DNA of 48,011 nucleotides. Source: an uncultured Lachnospiraceae bacterium. GTDB taxonomy: Bacteria > Bacillota > Clostridia > Lachnospirales > Lachnospiraceae. This document shows positions 33,378 to 42,887 of this stretch, piece by piece. Where the stretch lies: positions 1 to 48,011 of the forward strand of contig CANOVJ010000028.1 of NCBI GenBank assembly GCA_947570615.1, written 5' to 3'. The position numbers and the translations under genes are program-made. The notes under the pieces are model-generated. The model saw nothing but the letters and a program-made list of their open reading frames with translations, was not told where the DNA came from and did not search any database. Within the stretch, counting starts at the first letter, position 1. Every line of letters begins with the position of its first letter.

Positions 33378-34211
33378 TCATTTGTCCAGATGCACATCCA
33401 TCTGCCAGTAAGGAATCGAAATCCCCGCCTCATCCAGCGCATATTTGACCGCCTCCGTCAGCCTCCACCTGACAGGCCAGAAATCTGCCTGCGCCACCCA
33501 GCTTCTGGCGTTCAGATTCACCCCGTGATCTCCCAGGGAGTCCACGAACACATTGATTTCGCGCTCCTTTAAGACAGCCTCCTCCGCCGTCAGAACCTGC
33601 ATGATCACCTCTCTGGCCTTTCTGATATCGGCCTCATAGGAAATGGACACGGGAATATCCAGTCTCCTTACGCCGCATCTGGTAAAATTGACGATGGTTC
33701 CGTTGGCGAGAGTCCCGTTGGGCAGCACCACCACCCGGTTATCCGGGGTCACAAGCTGGGTATAAAAAATATCCACCGCCTCCACGGTTCCCTCGTTCCC
33801 CTGGCCGTCCTTAATATAGTCCCCGGCCATAAAGGGCTTAAGAACCAGCAGAAGAACGCCTCCCGCCAGATTGCTCAGGCTCCCCTGAACGGCAAGCCCC
33901 ACCGCTACGCTGGCGGAGCCCAGAATAGCGAGAATGCTTGCGGCGTCCACCCCAAGCCCGGAGGCGATGGTGAGGATCAGCACAAAATACAGGCTGAACT
34001 TCACAAAGGAGTCGATAAACCGCACCGCCCCCTCGTCAATATGGCTTCTGTTAAGCGCCTTCTTCAGCAGACTGCGAATCAGCCGGATCAGCTGGATCCC
34101 GATCAGGAAAGCCAGCCCCGCCAGCACTACCCGTAACCCTAAATGAAACGCCTTTTCCGGGAGCTGGGACAAAAATTCCTCGATCACTCCCGGGTCTACT
34201 TCCCTCTCCAA
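33378..34211 (-). CDS. mscS: small-conductance mechanosensitive channel, MscS family
   Basis: The 277-aa membrane protein has three helices. The pore helix is ILGSASVAVGLAVQGSLSNLAGGVLLLVLKPF near 95-125, and the beta domain follows (GDYIKDGQGNEGTVEAVDIFYTQLVTPDNRVVVLPNG). It opens under membrane tension to release solutes during osmotic shock. The start is taken as TTG at 34211 because GGAGG lies eight bases before it; a GTG at 34226 has no site. It follows glgB by about 75 bases on the same strand, separated by a CCGGCGCA/TGCGCCGG hairpin. Confidence 0.9.
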   Translation of the reverse strand: MEREVDPGVIEEFLSQLPEKAFHLGLRVVLAGLAFLIGIQLIRLIRSLLKKALNRSHIDEGAVRFIDSFVKFSLYFVLILTIASGLGVDAASILAILGSASVAVGLAVQGSLSNLAGGVLLLVLKPFMAGDYIKDGQGNEGTVEAVDIFYTQLVTPDNRVVVLPNGTLANGTIVNFTRCGVRRLDIPVSISYEADIRKAREVIMQVLTAEEAVLKEREINVFVDSLGDHGVNLNARSWVAQADFWPVRWRLTEAVKYALDEAGISIPYWQMDVHLDK

Positions 34212-34287
34212 ACCTTTAACCTCCACACGCCCGGCGCATTAAGCCGCAGGCTCTCTGCGCCGGACCGAATACTTTTCAGAGAACGCC

Positions 34288-36744
34288 TCACCTGGAGTTT
34301 TCTTCCTCCCTGCGGATGGCCTCCGCCCTGGCAAGCTCCTCTCTGGCCCTCTCCAGCTCCTGACAGGCATGCTTCTCGGCTTCCTCGGCCCGCTCCTGGG
34401 CATCCCGGGCCTGACGCATGGCCTCCTCGGCCTCCTCCTGCGCCTTCCGGGCAGCCTCTTTGGCCTCCTCGGCCTCCCGGGCAGCCTCTTTGGCCCGTCT
34501 CTCCGCCTCCAGCCTGGCCTTTCTTCTGGCGATCTGCTGTTTCTCCTTCGCCGTATAAGGCACATAGGCAAAAATGCTGGCGGAGAGCGGCGCGGCTGTC
34601 ATGGTAAAGGAGAAGGGACGCCCGTCCGCCTCTTCCTCCTCCACGAATCTGGCCTGTCCATTGATCCGTCCCTGGCCGCCGTAGCGTTTGGCGTCGGTAT
34701 TTAAGATTTCCTTATATTTTCCCTCCAGGGGGACTCCGATGACAAACTCCTGCTCCTGATTGGCAAAGTTGGCCACCACCACCAGCGTATCCTCCGCCTT
34801 ATCCGTTTTGCGCAGGAAGGAAACCATACATTTTTCGGGGGAAATACAGTTGATCCACTCAAATCCCTCCGGCCTGGTGTCCAGAGCGTAAAGCGCGGGC
34901 TTTTCTCTGTAGAGCGCGTTCAGATCCTTCATGAGCTGATTGACGCCTTTGTGAGGCTCGTAAGAAAGCAGCCCCCACTCCGTCTCCCTGGTCTCGTCAA
35001 ACTCCTTAAACTCTGCGATGTCCTGTCCCATAAACAGAAGCTTCTTTCCCGGATGGGTCATCATATAGGCGTAAGTCAGACGCAGATTTGCAAACTTGTC
35101 GTCGATCACCCCCGGCATCTTTCCGATCAGCGTGGCCTTTCCGTGAACCACCTCGTCGTGGGAGAATACCAGCATGAAATTCTCACTGTAGGCGTAAACC
35201 ATGCTGAAGGTCAGCTCATTGTGGTGATGGGCCCGGAAATAGGGATCGTAACCGATATATCCAAGATAATCGTTCATAAAGCCCATGTTCCATTTCAGGT
35301 CAAAGCCAAGCCCGTCCTCCTCCACCTTCCCGGTGATCCTGGGCCATGCGGTGGATTCCTCCGCGATCATGAGCACGCCGGGATTGCGCTTTTTCATGAT
35401 GGAATTCAGATGCTTTAAGAGCTCCATGGCCTCTAAATTTTCGTTGCCGCCATAGATGTTGGCCACCCACTCGCCGTCTCTTTTTCCATAATCAAGATAA
35501 AGCATGGAGGCCACCGCGTCCATGCGGATTCCGTCCACGTGGTATTTTTCCACCCAGTAAAGGGCGTTGGCTATCAGATAGTTGGACACCTGGGGCCGTC
35601 CGTAATTGTAGATCAGCGTTCCCCAGTGAGGATGAGAGCCCTGCCTGGGATCCGCATGCTCGTACAGTCCTGTGCCATCAAACTGGGAAAGCCCCCAGGT
35701 ATCTCTGGGAAAATGAGCCGGAACCCAGTCCAGGATCACGCCGATTCCCGCCTGATGAAGGCTGTCCACCAGGAACATGAAATCCTCCGCGGTGCCGTAT
35801 CTGGCGGTAGGCGCATAATAGCCTATCACCTGATATCCCCAGGAGGCGTCCAGGGGATGTTCCATCACGGGCATCAACTCCACATGGGTATATCCCATCT
35901 CCTTAATATACCTGACGATCTCCGGGGCCAGCTCCCTGTAATTTAAGTATTCCCCGGTCTCCCTGTTCTTCCTGAAGGAACCAAGGTACATCTCATAGAC
36001 ACTGACAGGGGCATTCTCCTGCTGGCGCTTTTCTCTCTCCTTCATCCACTTAGCGTCTTTCCACTTATACCGAAAGTCGCGGACGATGGAAGCCGTATCC
36101 GGACGCATCTGCTGGCCGAAGGCATAGGGATCCGCCTTGAGATAAGTAAGTCCTCCCTTTGCCCTGATCTCGAACTTATAGCACTCTCCCGGCTTCACAT
36201 CCGGGATAAATATCTCAAAAATGCCGCCGTCGGGATTTCTGGTCATCTGATGGAGGCGTCCGTCCCAGTTGTTGAAATCCCCCACCACACTCACGCGCAC
36301 CGCATTGGGCGCCCAGACTGCAAAGAACGTCCCCTGCGCGCCGTCAACCGTCATATAATGCGCGCCAAGCTTCTCATAAACGGTATAATGAATGCCCGCG
36401 TTAAATTTCTCGATATCGTTTGCGGTAAGTCCCGTCCGGTACCGGTAGGCGTCCTTTCGCAGGACGGTTTCCTCCCCAAAATGGATCTCGTACTCATAGC
36501 TCTCCGGAATCTTCCCGGCCACAAGAACGGCGAAATATCCGGCCTCGTCCACCTGCTCCATCTCACGCTTCTTTCCGTCCTGCATCACCAGGAAAACCCT
36601 GTCCGCTCCCGGCTGAAAGGTCTGGAACAGCACGCTCCTTCCGCTCACGTGAGGACCCAGAATCTCGTGCGGACGATCCTCCTCCGAATAAATGATTCCC
36701 TCGATCCTCGGCCAGTTCATCAGCCTGTACAATTTATTATCCAT
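34288..36744 (-). CDS. glgB: 1,4-alpha-glucan branching enzyme with coiled-coil tail
   Basis: The 818-aa enzyme introduces alpha-1,6 branches into glycogen. It has an N-terminal CBM48-like domain (FFAVWAPNAVRVSVVGDFNNWDG), the GH13 barrel with DWVPAHFPRD, the nucleophile region GIRMDAVASMLYLDYG, acid/base MIAEESTAWP and FSHDEVVHGK, and a C-terminal beta domain. Normal enzymes are 620-750 aa. Here the last 85 or so residues form an Ala/Glu/Arg/Lys-rich coiled coil (starting IARRKARLEAERRAKEAA), which is unusual. AAAGGAG is 13 bases before the ATG at 36744, rather far. No other glycogen genes are adjacent. Confidence 0.94.
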   Translation of the reverse strand: MDNKLYRLMNWPRIEGIIYSEEDRPHEILGPHVSGRSVLFQTFQPGADRVFLVMQDGKKREMEQVDEAGYFAVLVAGKIPESYEYEIHFGEETVLRKDAYRYRTGLTANDIEKFNAGIHYTVYEKLGAHYMTVDGAQGTFFAVWAPNAVRVSVVGDFNNWDGRLHQMTRNPDGGIFEIFIPDVKPGECYKFEIRAKGGLTYLKADPYAFGQQMRPDTASIVRDFRYKWKDAKWMKEREKRQQENAPVSVYEMYLGSFRKNRETGEYLNYRELAPEIVRYIKEMGYTHVELMPVMEHPLDASWGYQVIGYYAPTARYGTAEDFMFLVDSLHQAGIGVILDWVPAHFPRDTWGLSQFDGTGLYEHADPRQGSHPHWGTLIYNYGRPQVSNYLIANALYWVEKYHVDGIRMDAVASMLYLDYGKRDGEWVANIYGGNENLEAMELLKHLNSIMKKRNPGVLMIAEESTAWPRITGKVEEDGLGFDLKWNMGFMNDYLGYIGYDPYFRAHHHNELTFSMVYAYSENFMLVFSHDEVVHGKATLIGKMPGVIDDKFANLRLTYAYMMTHPGKKLLFMGQDIAEFKEFDETRETEWGLLSYEPHKGVNQLMKDLNALYREKPALYALDTRPEGFEWINCISPEKCMVSFLRKTDKAEDTLVVVANFANQEQEFVIGVPLEGKYKEILNTDAKRYGGQGRINGQARFVEEEEADGRPFSFTMTAAPLSASIFAYVPYTAKEKQQIARRKARLEAERRAKEAAREAEEAKEAARKAQEEAEEAMRQARDAQERAEEAEKHACQELERAREELARAEAIRREEENSR

Positions 36745-36862
36745 AATTATGATCACGCTCCTTTCAAAGGCTGATTTTATTTTAGCAAAGATAACTGTAC
36801 AACACAAGCGTCAAGTGCTATTATTAGTAAAGTATGACAAAATATAAGAAGGAGTGAAAAAT
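36745..36862. promoter_or_regulatory. divergent promoters of glgB and the small plus-strand gene
   Basis: Minus strand: TTGTGT, 17 bases, TAAAAT toward glgB. Plus strand: TGTACA, 17 bases, TATTAT toward 36863. The two -35 regions overlap, so the promoters may compete. Confidence 0.5.
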
Positions 36863-37165
36863 ATGTTCAGACCAGCAAACGCCCCTGATCCGGCCGCCGG
36901 GCTGAGCGGGGAGGACAGAGAGATGCTCGAGCGCATCAACGCGTACTCCGAGCAGGTTCTGGGAGACATCGATCCCCAGAAAACCCGCATTTCCTACCAG
37001 CTCGAAAAGTTAAAGCCGGTCATGGAGGAGATCGCCGCAGAAAAAAATCTCTCCCTGGAGGATGTCTTCATCAAATACATGGATCTTGCAAGCATCGTCT
37101 CCGCAAAAGAAAATGAACTGCTCAAAAACGAGCTGGACGAGCACGGATTCGGGGAGTTTTCTTAA
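36863..37165 (+). CDS. small helical protein of unknown function
   Basis: A 100-aa acidic, soluble, mostly helical protein (MFRPANAPDPAAGLSGEDRE at the start; LEKLKPVMEEIAAEKNLSLEDVFIKYMDLASIVSAKENELLKNEL). There is no signal or cysteine. AAGGAG lies eight bases before the ATG at 36863. It is transcribed alone, divergently from glgB, and ends before the shared terminator at 37274. I do not recognise the family. Confidence 0.8.
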   Translation: MFRPANAPDPAAGLSGEDREMLERINAYSEQVLGDIDPQKTRISYQLEKLKPVMEEIAAEKNLSLEDVFIKYMDLASIVSAKENELLKNELDEHGFGEFS

Positions 37166-37273
37166 AGTCCGCCCCGTCCCGCGCCCCATACGCCGCTTTT
37201 GTGACAGACCTGCTTCACGTTGCGCGGGCCTGCGCGATGGACGGGTGCCGCACGCTGTGAATCACCTTATTGT

Positions 37274-37318
37274 AAAAAGGCCGCCTCACAGATTTTCGTC
37301 TGTGAAGCGGCTTCTTTT
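37274..37318. terminator. two-way terminator between the small gene and serA
   Basis: GCCGC-C-TCACAGA pairs with TCTGTGA-A-GCGGC (37280-37311). The plus side is followed by TTCTTTTT and the minus side by CTTTTT, so it serves both converging genes. Confidence 0.9.
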
Positions 37319-37319
37319 T

Positions 37320-38483
37320 CTATTTAACCACTCTCACCCGGAACACCCCGCTGATGGAGCGGAGCTTTTTCACGGTGTCCTCATCCACCGGCTGTTCCAC
37401 ATCCAGCATGGTGTAGGCCACCTCGCCTCTGGACTTATTGGTCATATCCGTGATATTGACGCCCTGGTCGCCGAAGCAGGCGGTAAATTTGGTGATCATA
37501 TTGGCGATATTTCTGTGGAAAATCGCCACACGGCCCGCCTGGGTGCAGATCCCCATATCGCAGTTCGGATAATTCACACTGTTGACGATATTCCCGTTCT
37601 TTAAGTAATTCATCATTTCCTTAACCGCCATCTTGGCGCAGTTGTCCTCAGATTCCTCCGTGGAGGCCCCCAGGTGAGGGATCACGATACAGCCCTTCGC
37701 CCCTGCGGTGGTGGGGTTGGGGAAATCGGAGACATATCTTCGGATCTTCCCCTCCCGGATCCCGGCCAGCACATCCTCCTCCTTCACCAGAAGGTCTCTG
37801 GCAAAGTTGAGCAGGATCACGCCGTCCTTCATCTTACCGATTGCCTCCCGGTCGATCATGCCCTTTGTGGAGTCAAGGAGCGGCACGTGGATCGTGATGA
37901 TGTCGCAGCTCTCGTAGATCTCCTCCACGTTGTGGGCATGCTTTACGTCCCGGCTCAGGTTCCAGGCCGCGTCCACGGAGACGTAAGGATCGTACCCGTA
38001 CACCTCCATGCCCATATGCTTCGCCACATTGGCCACCTTGACGCCGATGGCCCCCAGACCGATGATTCCCAGCTTTTTGTCCTGCACCTCGATGCCGGCA
38101 AAGCGTTTCTTTTCCTTCTCCGCCGCTTTGGCGATATTCTCATCCCCTTTGGCGGACTCCACCCAGTTGATGCCGCCCACAATATCCCGGCAGGCCAGCA
38201 GCATCCCGGCGATCACCAGCTCCTTTACGCCGTTGGCGTTGGCGCCGGGGGTATTGAACACCACGATGCCCTTTTCCGCGCATTTATCCAGGGGAATATT
38301 GTTGACCCCGGCCCCGGCCCTGGCCACAGCCAGAAGCTTATCTGAGAAGTCCATATCGTGCATGGCGGCGCTGCGCACCAGAATGCCCTGGGCCTGGCTC
38401 AAATCCTGCGTCCCTTCAAATTCCTCCGTAAACTGATCCAGCCCCACCTGTGCGATGGGATTTAAGCAGTAATATTGAAACAT
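37320..38483 (-). CDS. serA: D-3-phosphoglycerate dehydrogenase
   Basis: The 387-aa enzyme oxidises 3-phosphoglycerate with NAD+ as the first step of serine synthesis. The NAD-binding loop is GLGAIGVKVANVAKHMG near 145, followed by NFARDLLVKEEDV, the catalytic His in VIPHLGASTEESEDN near 275, and a C-terminal ACT domain (GRVAIFHRNIANMITKFT...), the likely site of serine feedback. The start at 38483 is set by GGGAG nine bases upstream; an ATG six bases earlier is too close to it. It follows serC by 14 bases. Confidence 0.96.
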   Translation of the reverse strand: MFQYYCLNPIAQVGLDQFTEEFEGTQDLSQAQGILVRSAAMHDMDFSDKLLAVARAGAGVNNIPLDKCAEKGIVVFNTPGANANGVKELVIAGMLLACRDIVGGINWVESAKGDENIAKAAEKEKKRFAGIEVQDKKLGIIGLGAIGVKVANVAKHMGMEVYGYDPYVSVDAAWNLSRDVKHAHNVEEIYESCDIITIHVPLLDSTKGMIDREAIGKMKDGVILLNFARDLLVKEEDVLAGIREGKIRRYVSDFPNPTTAGAKGCIVIPHLGASTEESEDNCAKMAVKEMMNYLKNGNIVNSVNYPNCDMGICTQAGRVAIFHRNIANMITKFTACFGDQGVNITDMTNKSRGEVAYTMLDVEQPVDEDTVKKLRSISGVFRVRVVK

Positions 38484-38497
38484 TTTCATCCTCTCCC

Positions 38498-39580
38498 TCA
38501 ACTGTTCTTCTTTTCAAACTCTCTCATGAACGCAACCAGCTTCTCCACGCCCTCAATCGGCATGGCGTTGTAGATGCTGGCCCTCATGCCGCCCACGCTG
38601 CGGTGGCCCTTCAGGTTCTCCATGCCCGCTTCCCTGGCTTCCTTTACAAATTTCGCGTCCAGCTCCTGGCTTCCGGTGACAAAGGGTACATTCATGAGGG
38701 AGCGGTCCTCCTTCCTGACGGTTCCCTTAAAAAGTGCGCTCTCGTCCAGGAAATCATAGAGAATTTTTGCCTTTTTCTCATTATATTCCTTCATGGCAGT
38801 AAGACCGCCCTTTTTCTTCAGCCATTTGAACACCTTGCCGCAGATGTAAATGCCGTAGGCAGGGGGCGTATTGTAGAGGGATCCGGCGTCCGCGTGGATT
38901 TTGTATTTAAGCATGGTGGGCGTCCCGGGCAGGGTATCCTCCGTGATCAGATCCTCCCGGATGATTACGATCACCACGCCGGCGGGGCCGATATTCTTCT
39001 GTACGCCGCCGTAGATCACCCCGTACTTACTCACATCCACCGGCTCCGAGAGAAAGCAGGAGGAGACGTCCGCCACCAGCGTATGCCCCTTCGTGTCGGG
39101 CAGGGTCTTAAATTTAGTGCCGTAAATGGTATTGTTCTCGCAGATGTATACGTAGTCCGCATCCTCCGGGATGGGAAGATCGCTGCAGTCCGGAATATAA
39201 GAAAAGGTCTGATCCGCCGAGGATGCCACTTCCACTGCCTCGCCGTAAATCTGAGCCTCCTGATACGCTTTTTTCGCCCACTGTCCTGTGACGATGTAGG
39301 CCGCTTTGCGCCTCTTCATCAGATTCATGGGAATCATGGCGAACTGCTGGCTCGCCCCTCCCTGTAAAAATAATACCTTATAATTGTCGGGAATACTCAT
39401 AAGCTCCCGCAGGTCCGCTTCCGCTTCCTTAATTATGGTGTCATACGCCTTCGAGCGGTGGCTCATCTCCATAACGGACATGCCCGTCCCCTTATAATCC
39501 AGCATCTCCTCCGCCGCTTCCTGCAAAACCTCCTCGGGCAAAACTGCCGGTCCCGCGGAAAAATTATATACTCTGGCCAA
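38498..39580 (-). CDS. serC: phosphoserine aminotransferase
   Basis: The 360-aa PLP enzyme converts phosphohydroxypyruvate to phosphoserine. The PLP lysine lies in YGGVQKNIGPAG near 195; other family marks are FSAGPAVLPEEVL at the N-terminus and GHRSVGGMRASIYNAMP near 335. The start is TTG at 39580, with GGAGG-rich sequence close upstream. It is the first gene of the serC-serA operon with a clear promoter. No serB is present in the window. Confidence 0.96.
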   Translation of the reverse strand: MARVYNFSAGPAVLPEEVLQEAAEEMLDYKGTGMSVMEMSHRSKAYDTIIKEAEADLRELMSIPDNYKVLFLQGGASQQFAMIPMNLMKRRKAAYIVTGQWAKKAYQEAQIYGEAVEVASSADQTFSYIPDCSDLPIPEDADYVYICENNTIYGTKFKTLPDTKGHTLVADVSSCFLSEPVDVSKYGVIYGGVQKNIGPAGVVIVIIREDLITEDTLPGTPTMLKYKIHADAGSLYNTPPAYGIYICGKVFKWLKKKGGLTAMKEYNEKKAKILYDFLDESALFKGTVRKEDRSLMNVPFVTGSQELDAKFVKEAREAGMENLKGHRSVGGMRASIYNAMPIEGVEKLVAFMREFEKKNS

Positions 39581-39627
39581 TTTTTTCTCCTCCTCCTCTG
39601 AATATCGGTTTTAGATAACTTCCAATC

Positions 39628-39656
39628 ATTCTATACTCATTTAACGCTTTAGTCAA
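39628..39656 (-). promoter_or_regulatory. promoter of serC-serA
   Basis: TTGACT (39651-39656) and TAGAAT (39628-39633), 17 bases apart on the minus strand, with serC starting about 48 bases downstream. Confidence 0.8.
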
Positions 39657-39688
39657 CTAATTTAGTAAAACGCCGACAGAGCGCTTCC

Positions 39689-41092
39689 TCAGTAAAACAT
39701 CACGCAGGGCGTCCCGATCTCCACCATGTCATAGAGCTTCGACACCTCGTCATAGGGGGTGTTGATGCATCCGTGGGAGCCGTTGGTCTTGTAGATCTCC
39801 CCTCCATATTTACTGCGCCAGGAGGCGTCGTGGATGCCGATGGCTCCCCTTACCGGGATCCAGAATTTCACCGGCGAGGCGTAGTCGGCCCCCCGCAGAA
39901 CGCGGTTGCGCTCTTTGTTATAGACAAAATTTGTGCCCGAGGGCGTTCCCCTGCGCAGGCTGGTGTTTCCCGTCACCACCGGCGTCTCGATCCTGAGCTC
40001 CCCCGCCTCATAGTAATACATCATCTGCCTGGTCATATCCACTTCTATGTAGGTGTCGCCGATATCATCCTTTCCCTGCCTGCGGGCCGTCTGGGTGTAG
40101 AGGGGCTGATGGACTTCCCTTCTGCCCTGGAGAAATGCGCCCAGCAGATACTCCTTCTCCGCCCTGCGGTCGATCTGGTTGCCGTAGGTACCGCCCTCCA
40201 CCGTCACGATCTCTCCCCTGGTGGCTCTGAACTGACGCGTCTTCCCCACCGTGTCATACTCGTCGCACAGGCGATCCACGAAGGCGGACACCTTTTCCTC
40301 GTCGGTCATAAGCTCTCCCCGCTCATCCACAACGAAGTCCCCGTTTTCATCCAGTTTTAAGAAATCGCAGACCACGCCGGCGTCTACGGGAACCTCCTCC
40401 TCCCCGAACTGATAGACGATGCCGCAGTCCTGGTAGGCTTTCAGCTTTTCCCAGAGGGCAAGCTCCTGCTTCATTTTTTCCGTCAGAGGCAGATCCTCAT
40501 AGCAGCCCGCCTCCTCCAGATCCAGAAAGGGCTCCGCACTTTCAAAGGCCTCCCGAATGGCCTGCCTGGTCTTATCCTCATTGAGAATATGTCTTCTCTC
40601 GTCCAGAAGCGTATATCCCTCCTGGCCTTTCACGATCTCCAGCCTGTGGCGGGGATCCGTCTTTTGCGTCAGAAAGGGAAGAGCGTCTACCAGGCTCTCA
40701 AAAGCCTGTTCGTCGTACACAATGGCCGGCTCCAGCCGCTTATCCTGCGCCCCTTTTACCAGATTGTCGATCCACAGATAAGGATTCTGGCGCTCCAGAT
40801 ACAGACTCAGCGCCTCGCTGAAGTCAAAGGAAAAATTTACCTCATCGGAAGGGACAGTATAAGACTTACCATCACTGTCCGTGATGGTAAGTCCATAATA
40901 GCAGCACTGTTTTAAAAGCTCCTCATTCACCTCGTTGATACTCTTGCCGGTGCAGTAGATCCCGTTGATCCATGTCTCATAGCTGAACCCGTCCGCATAA
41001 TACCGGGCCAGCCCCAGATACATGGCCGCCGTAGATAACAGTATGATCGAACCCGCCAGGACGATTCCTTTTAAAACAATTTTTCTTTTCAT
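39689..41092 (-). CDS. L,D-transpeptidase (YkuD) with peptidoglycan-binding domain
   Basis: The 467-aa envelope protein has one N-terminal membrane helix (IVLKGIVLAGSIILLSTAAMYLGLA), a PG_binding_4-like region (about 60-250), and a YkuD catalytic domain with SHGCINTP (His440, Cys442). It makes 3-3 cross-links in peptidoglycan or anchors proteins. Its ATG overlaps the ilvB stop as TAATG, so a wall enzyme is translationally coupled to a branched-chain amino acid gene, an odd partnership that may be only a result of compact spacing. Confidence 0.93.
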   Translation of the reverse strand: MKRKIVLKGIVLAGSIILLSTAAMYLGLARYYADGFSYETWINGIYCTGKSINEVNEELLKQCCYYGLTITDSDGKSYTVPSDEVNFSFDFSEALSLYLERQNPYLWIDNLVKGAQDKRLEPAIVYDEQAFESLVDALPFLTQKTDPRHRLEIVKGQEGYTLLDERRHILNEDKTRQAIREAFESAEPFLDLEEAGCYEDLPLTEKMKQELALWEKLKAYQDCGIVYQFGEEEVPVDAGVVCDFLKLDENGDFVVDERGELMTDEEKVSAFVDRLCDEYDTVGKTRQFRATRGEIVTVEGGTYGNQIDRRAEKEYLLGAFLQGRREVHQPLYTQTARRQGKDDIGDTYIEVDMTRQMMYYYEAGELRIETPVVTGNTSLRRGTPSGTNFVYNKERNRVLRGADYASPVKFWIPVRGAIGIHDASWRSKYGGEIYKTNGSHGCINTPYDEVSKLYDMVEIGTPCVMFY

Positions 41093-42774
41093 TATTTTTC
41101 TTTCTTTTCCAGATCCGTTGCATCGAACACTTCGCTGATGGGCGCTCCCGCAGGCACCATGGGGAATACCTTGTCATCCTCCGGGATCACACACTCGATC
41201 AGGACAGGCTTTTTCATCTCGATGGCGCGTCTGAGGGCGTCCGCCACCTCCTCCTTTTTCGTCACCCGGATGGCCTCGCAGCCAAGCCCTCTGGCGACCA
41301 TACAGAAGTCCACGCCGTCGTTTAACACCGTCTGGGAATATCTCTTTTCATAAAAGAGGGTCTGCCACTGGCGCACCATTCCCAGCACGTGGTTGTTGAT
41401 CACCACCTCAATGACGGGGATCTGATACCGGGAGGCCGTGGCCAGCTCGTTCATATTCATGCGAAAGCACCCGTCCCCCGCAATATTGATACACACCTTA
41501 TCCGGCATGGCCGTCTTTGCGCCGATACACGCCCCAAGACCATAGCCCATGGTTCCCAGGCCGCCGGAGGAGAGAAACGTTCTGGGCCTGGAATATTTGT
41601 AATACTGGGCCGCCCACATCTGATGCTGTCCCACGTCGGTGACGATGATGGCGTCCCCGCCGGTCACCCGGTCGATCTCCTCGATCACCCAGGGGCAGGA
41701 CAGGGCGCTCCCGTCATAATTCAACGGATATTTTTCTTTCAGTTCTTTTATATGCGCGCACCATTCTTTGTGTTCCATCTGCGATATCTTCCGGTTGATC
41801 CGGCCAAGGACCTCCTTTAAATCCCCCACCACAAAGGCCGATGTGCGGATGTTCTTGTTGATCTCCGCCGCGTCGATATCGATGTGAAGCACCTTCGCCC
41901 GGGAGGCAAACATGGCGGCGTTGCCCACCACGCGGTCGGAGAACCGGGCTCCCAGCGCCACCAGAAGATCGCACTCGCTCACTCCCAGGTTGGAGGCCTT
42001 GGTTCCGTGCATTCCGATCATCCCGGTGTAGCGCGGGTCATGGCCGTCCATCACGCCCTTACCCATAAGCGTATCGCACACCGGCGCGTCCATCAGCTCC
42101 GCCAGCTCTCTCACCTCTTCGGCCGCCCCGGAGAGCACCGCGCCGCCGCCCACGTAAAGGAAGGGTCTTTTGGAATTGCGGATCAGGGAAAGTGCCCTGT
42201 CAATATCCTCATCGGTATATTTGCAGGAGGATGGGATGGGCGCAGGCTCTCTGCTCTCAAACTCACAGGTATTGGCCGTCACGTCCTTGGTGATATCCAC
42301 CAGCACAGGCCCCGGCCTTCCCGTCCTCGCAATGGAAAAGGCCCTGCGGATCGTTCCCGCCAGATCGTCCACATTCTTCACAATATAGCTGTGCTTGGTG
42401 ATGGGCATGGTCACCCCGGCGATATCCACCTCCTGGAAGGAATCCTTTCCAAGCAGAGGAAGATTCACGTTACAGGTGATGGCCACCACGGGAACCGAAT
42501 CCATATATGCGGTGGCGATCCCCGTCACCAGGTTGGTCGCCCCCGGCCCGCTGGTAGCCAGGCACACGCCCACCTTTCCCGAAGCCCGGGCATACCCGTC
42601 CGCCGCGTGGGCCGCCCCCTGCTCATGGGAGGTCAGAATATGCCTGATCTCCCCGCTGTGTTTATACAAAGCGTCATACACATTCAGGATGGTTCCTCCC
42701 GGATAACCAAAGACGGTGTCCACCCCCTGTTCCTTCAAACACTCCACCACGATTTCCGCACCTGTAAGCTGCAT
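41092..42774 (-). CDS. ilvB: acetolactate synthase, large subunit
   Basis: The 560-aa thiamine diphosphate enzyme makes acetolactate or acetohydroxybutyrate for valine, leucine and isoleucine. Visible are DTVFGYPGGTILNVYDAL (N-terminal), the FAD domain (VALGARFSDRVVGN) and the ThDP motif GDGCFRMNMNELATASRYQIPVIEVVINN near 430. AGGAGG lies seven bases before the ATG at 42774; the ATG at 42780 is too near. No small subunit (ilvN) is next to it. The dispersed hairpin repeat lies just upstream. Confidence 0.95.
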   Translation of the reverse strand: MQLTGAEIVVECLKEQGVDTVFGYPGGTILNVYDALYKHSGEIRHILTSHEQGAAHAADGYARASGKVGVCLATSGPGATNLVTGIATAYMDSVPVVAITCNVNLPLLGKDSFQEVDIAGVTMPITKHSYIVKNVDDLAGTIRRAFSIARTGRPGPVLVDITKDVTANTCEFESREPAPIPSSCKYTDEDIDRALSLIRNSKRPFLYVGGGAVLSGAAEEVRELAELMDAPVCDTLMGKGVMDGHDPRYTGMIGMHGTKASNLGVSECDLLVALGARFSDRVVGNAAMFASRAKVLHIDIDAAEINKNIRTSAFVVGDLKEVLGRINRKISQMEHKEWCAHIKELKEKYPLNYDGSALSCPWVIEEIDRVTGGDAIIVTDVGQHQMWAAQYYKYSRPRTFLSSGGLGTMGYGLGACIGAKTAMPDKVCINIAGDGCFRMNMNELATASRYQIPVIEVVINNHVLGMVRQWQTLFYEKRYSQTVLNDGVDFCMVARGLGCEAIRVTKKEEVADALRRAIEMKKPVLIECVIPEDDKVFPMVPAGAPISEVFDATDLEKKEK

Positions 42775-42793
42775 ACACATTCCTCCTGATTTT

Positions 42794-42872
42794 AAACAAC
42801 GGATGACAGGCTCCGCCAGACATCCTTATGTTAACAACGGACATCACGCTTCGCGAACCGTCCTTATGTTAA
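42794..42872. repeat. dispersed double-hairpin repeat, copy B
   Basis: The same layout as 205-281: AAACAACGGATG (42794-42805), CATCCTTATGTTAACAACGG (42821-42840), then CGTCCTTATGTTAA (42859-42872). The loops differ between copies while the arms and linkers are kept. It occupies most of the ilvD-ilvB gap. Confidence 0.7.
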
Positions 42873-42887
42873 TAAATTTCCTTCTGT

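Noticed and set aside
37166-37273. Another gene or regulatory RNA between 37165 and the terminator
   Set aside because: No ORF with a ribosome site, and only weak inverted repeats.
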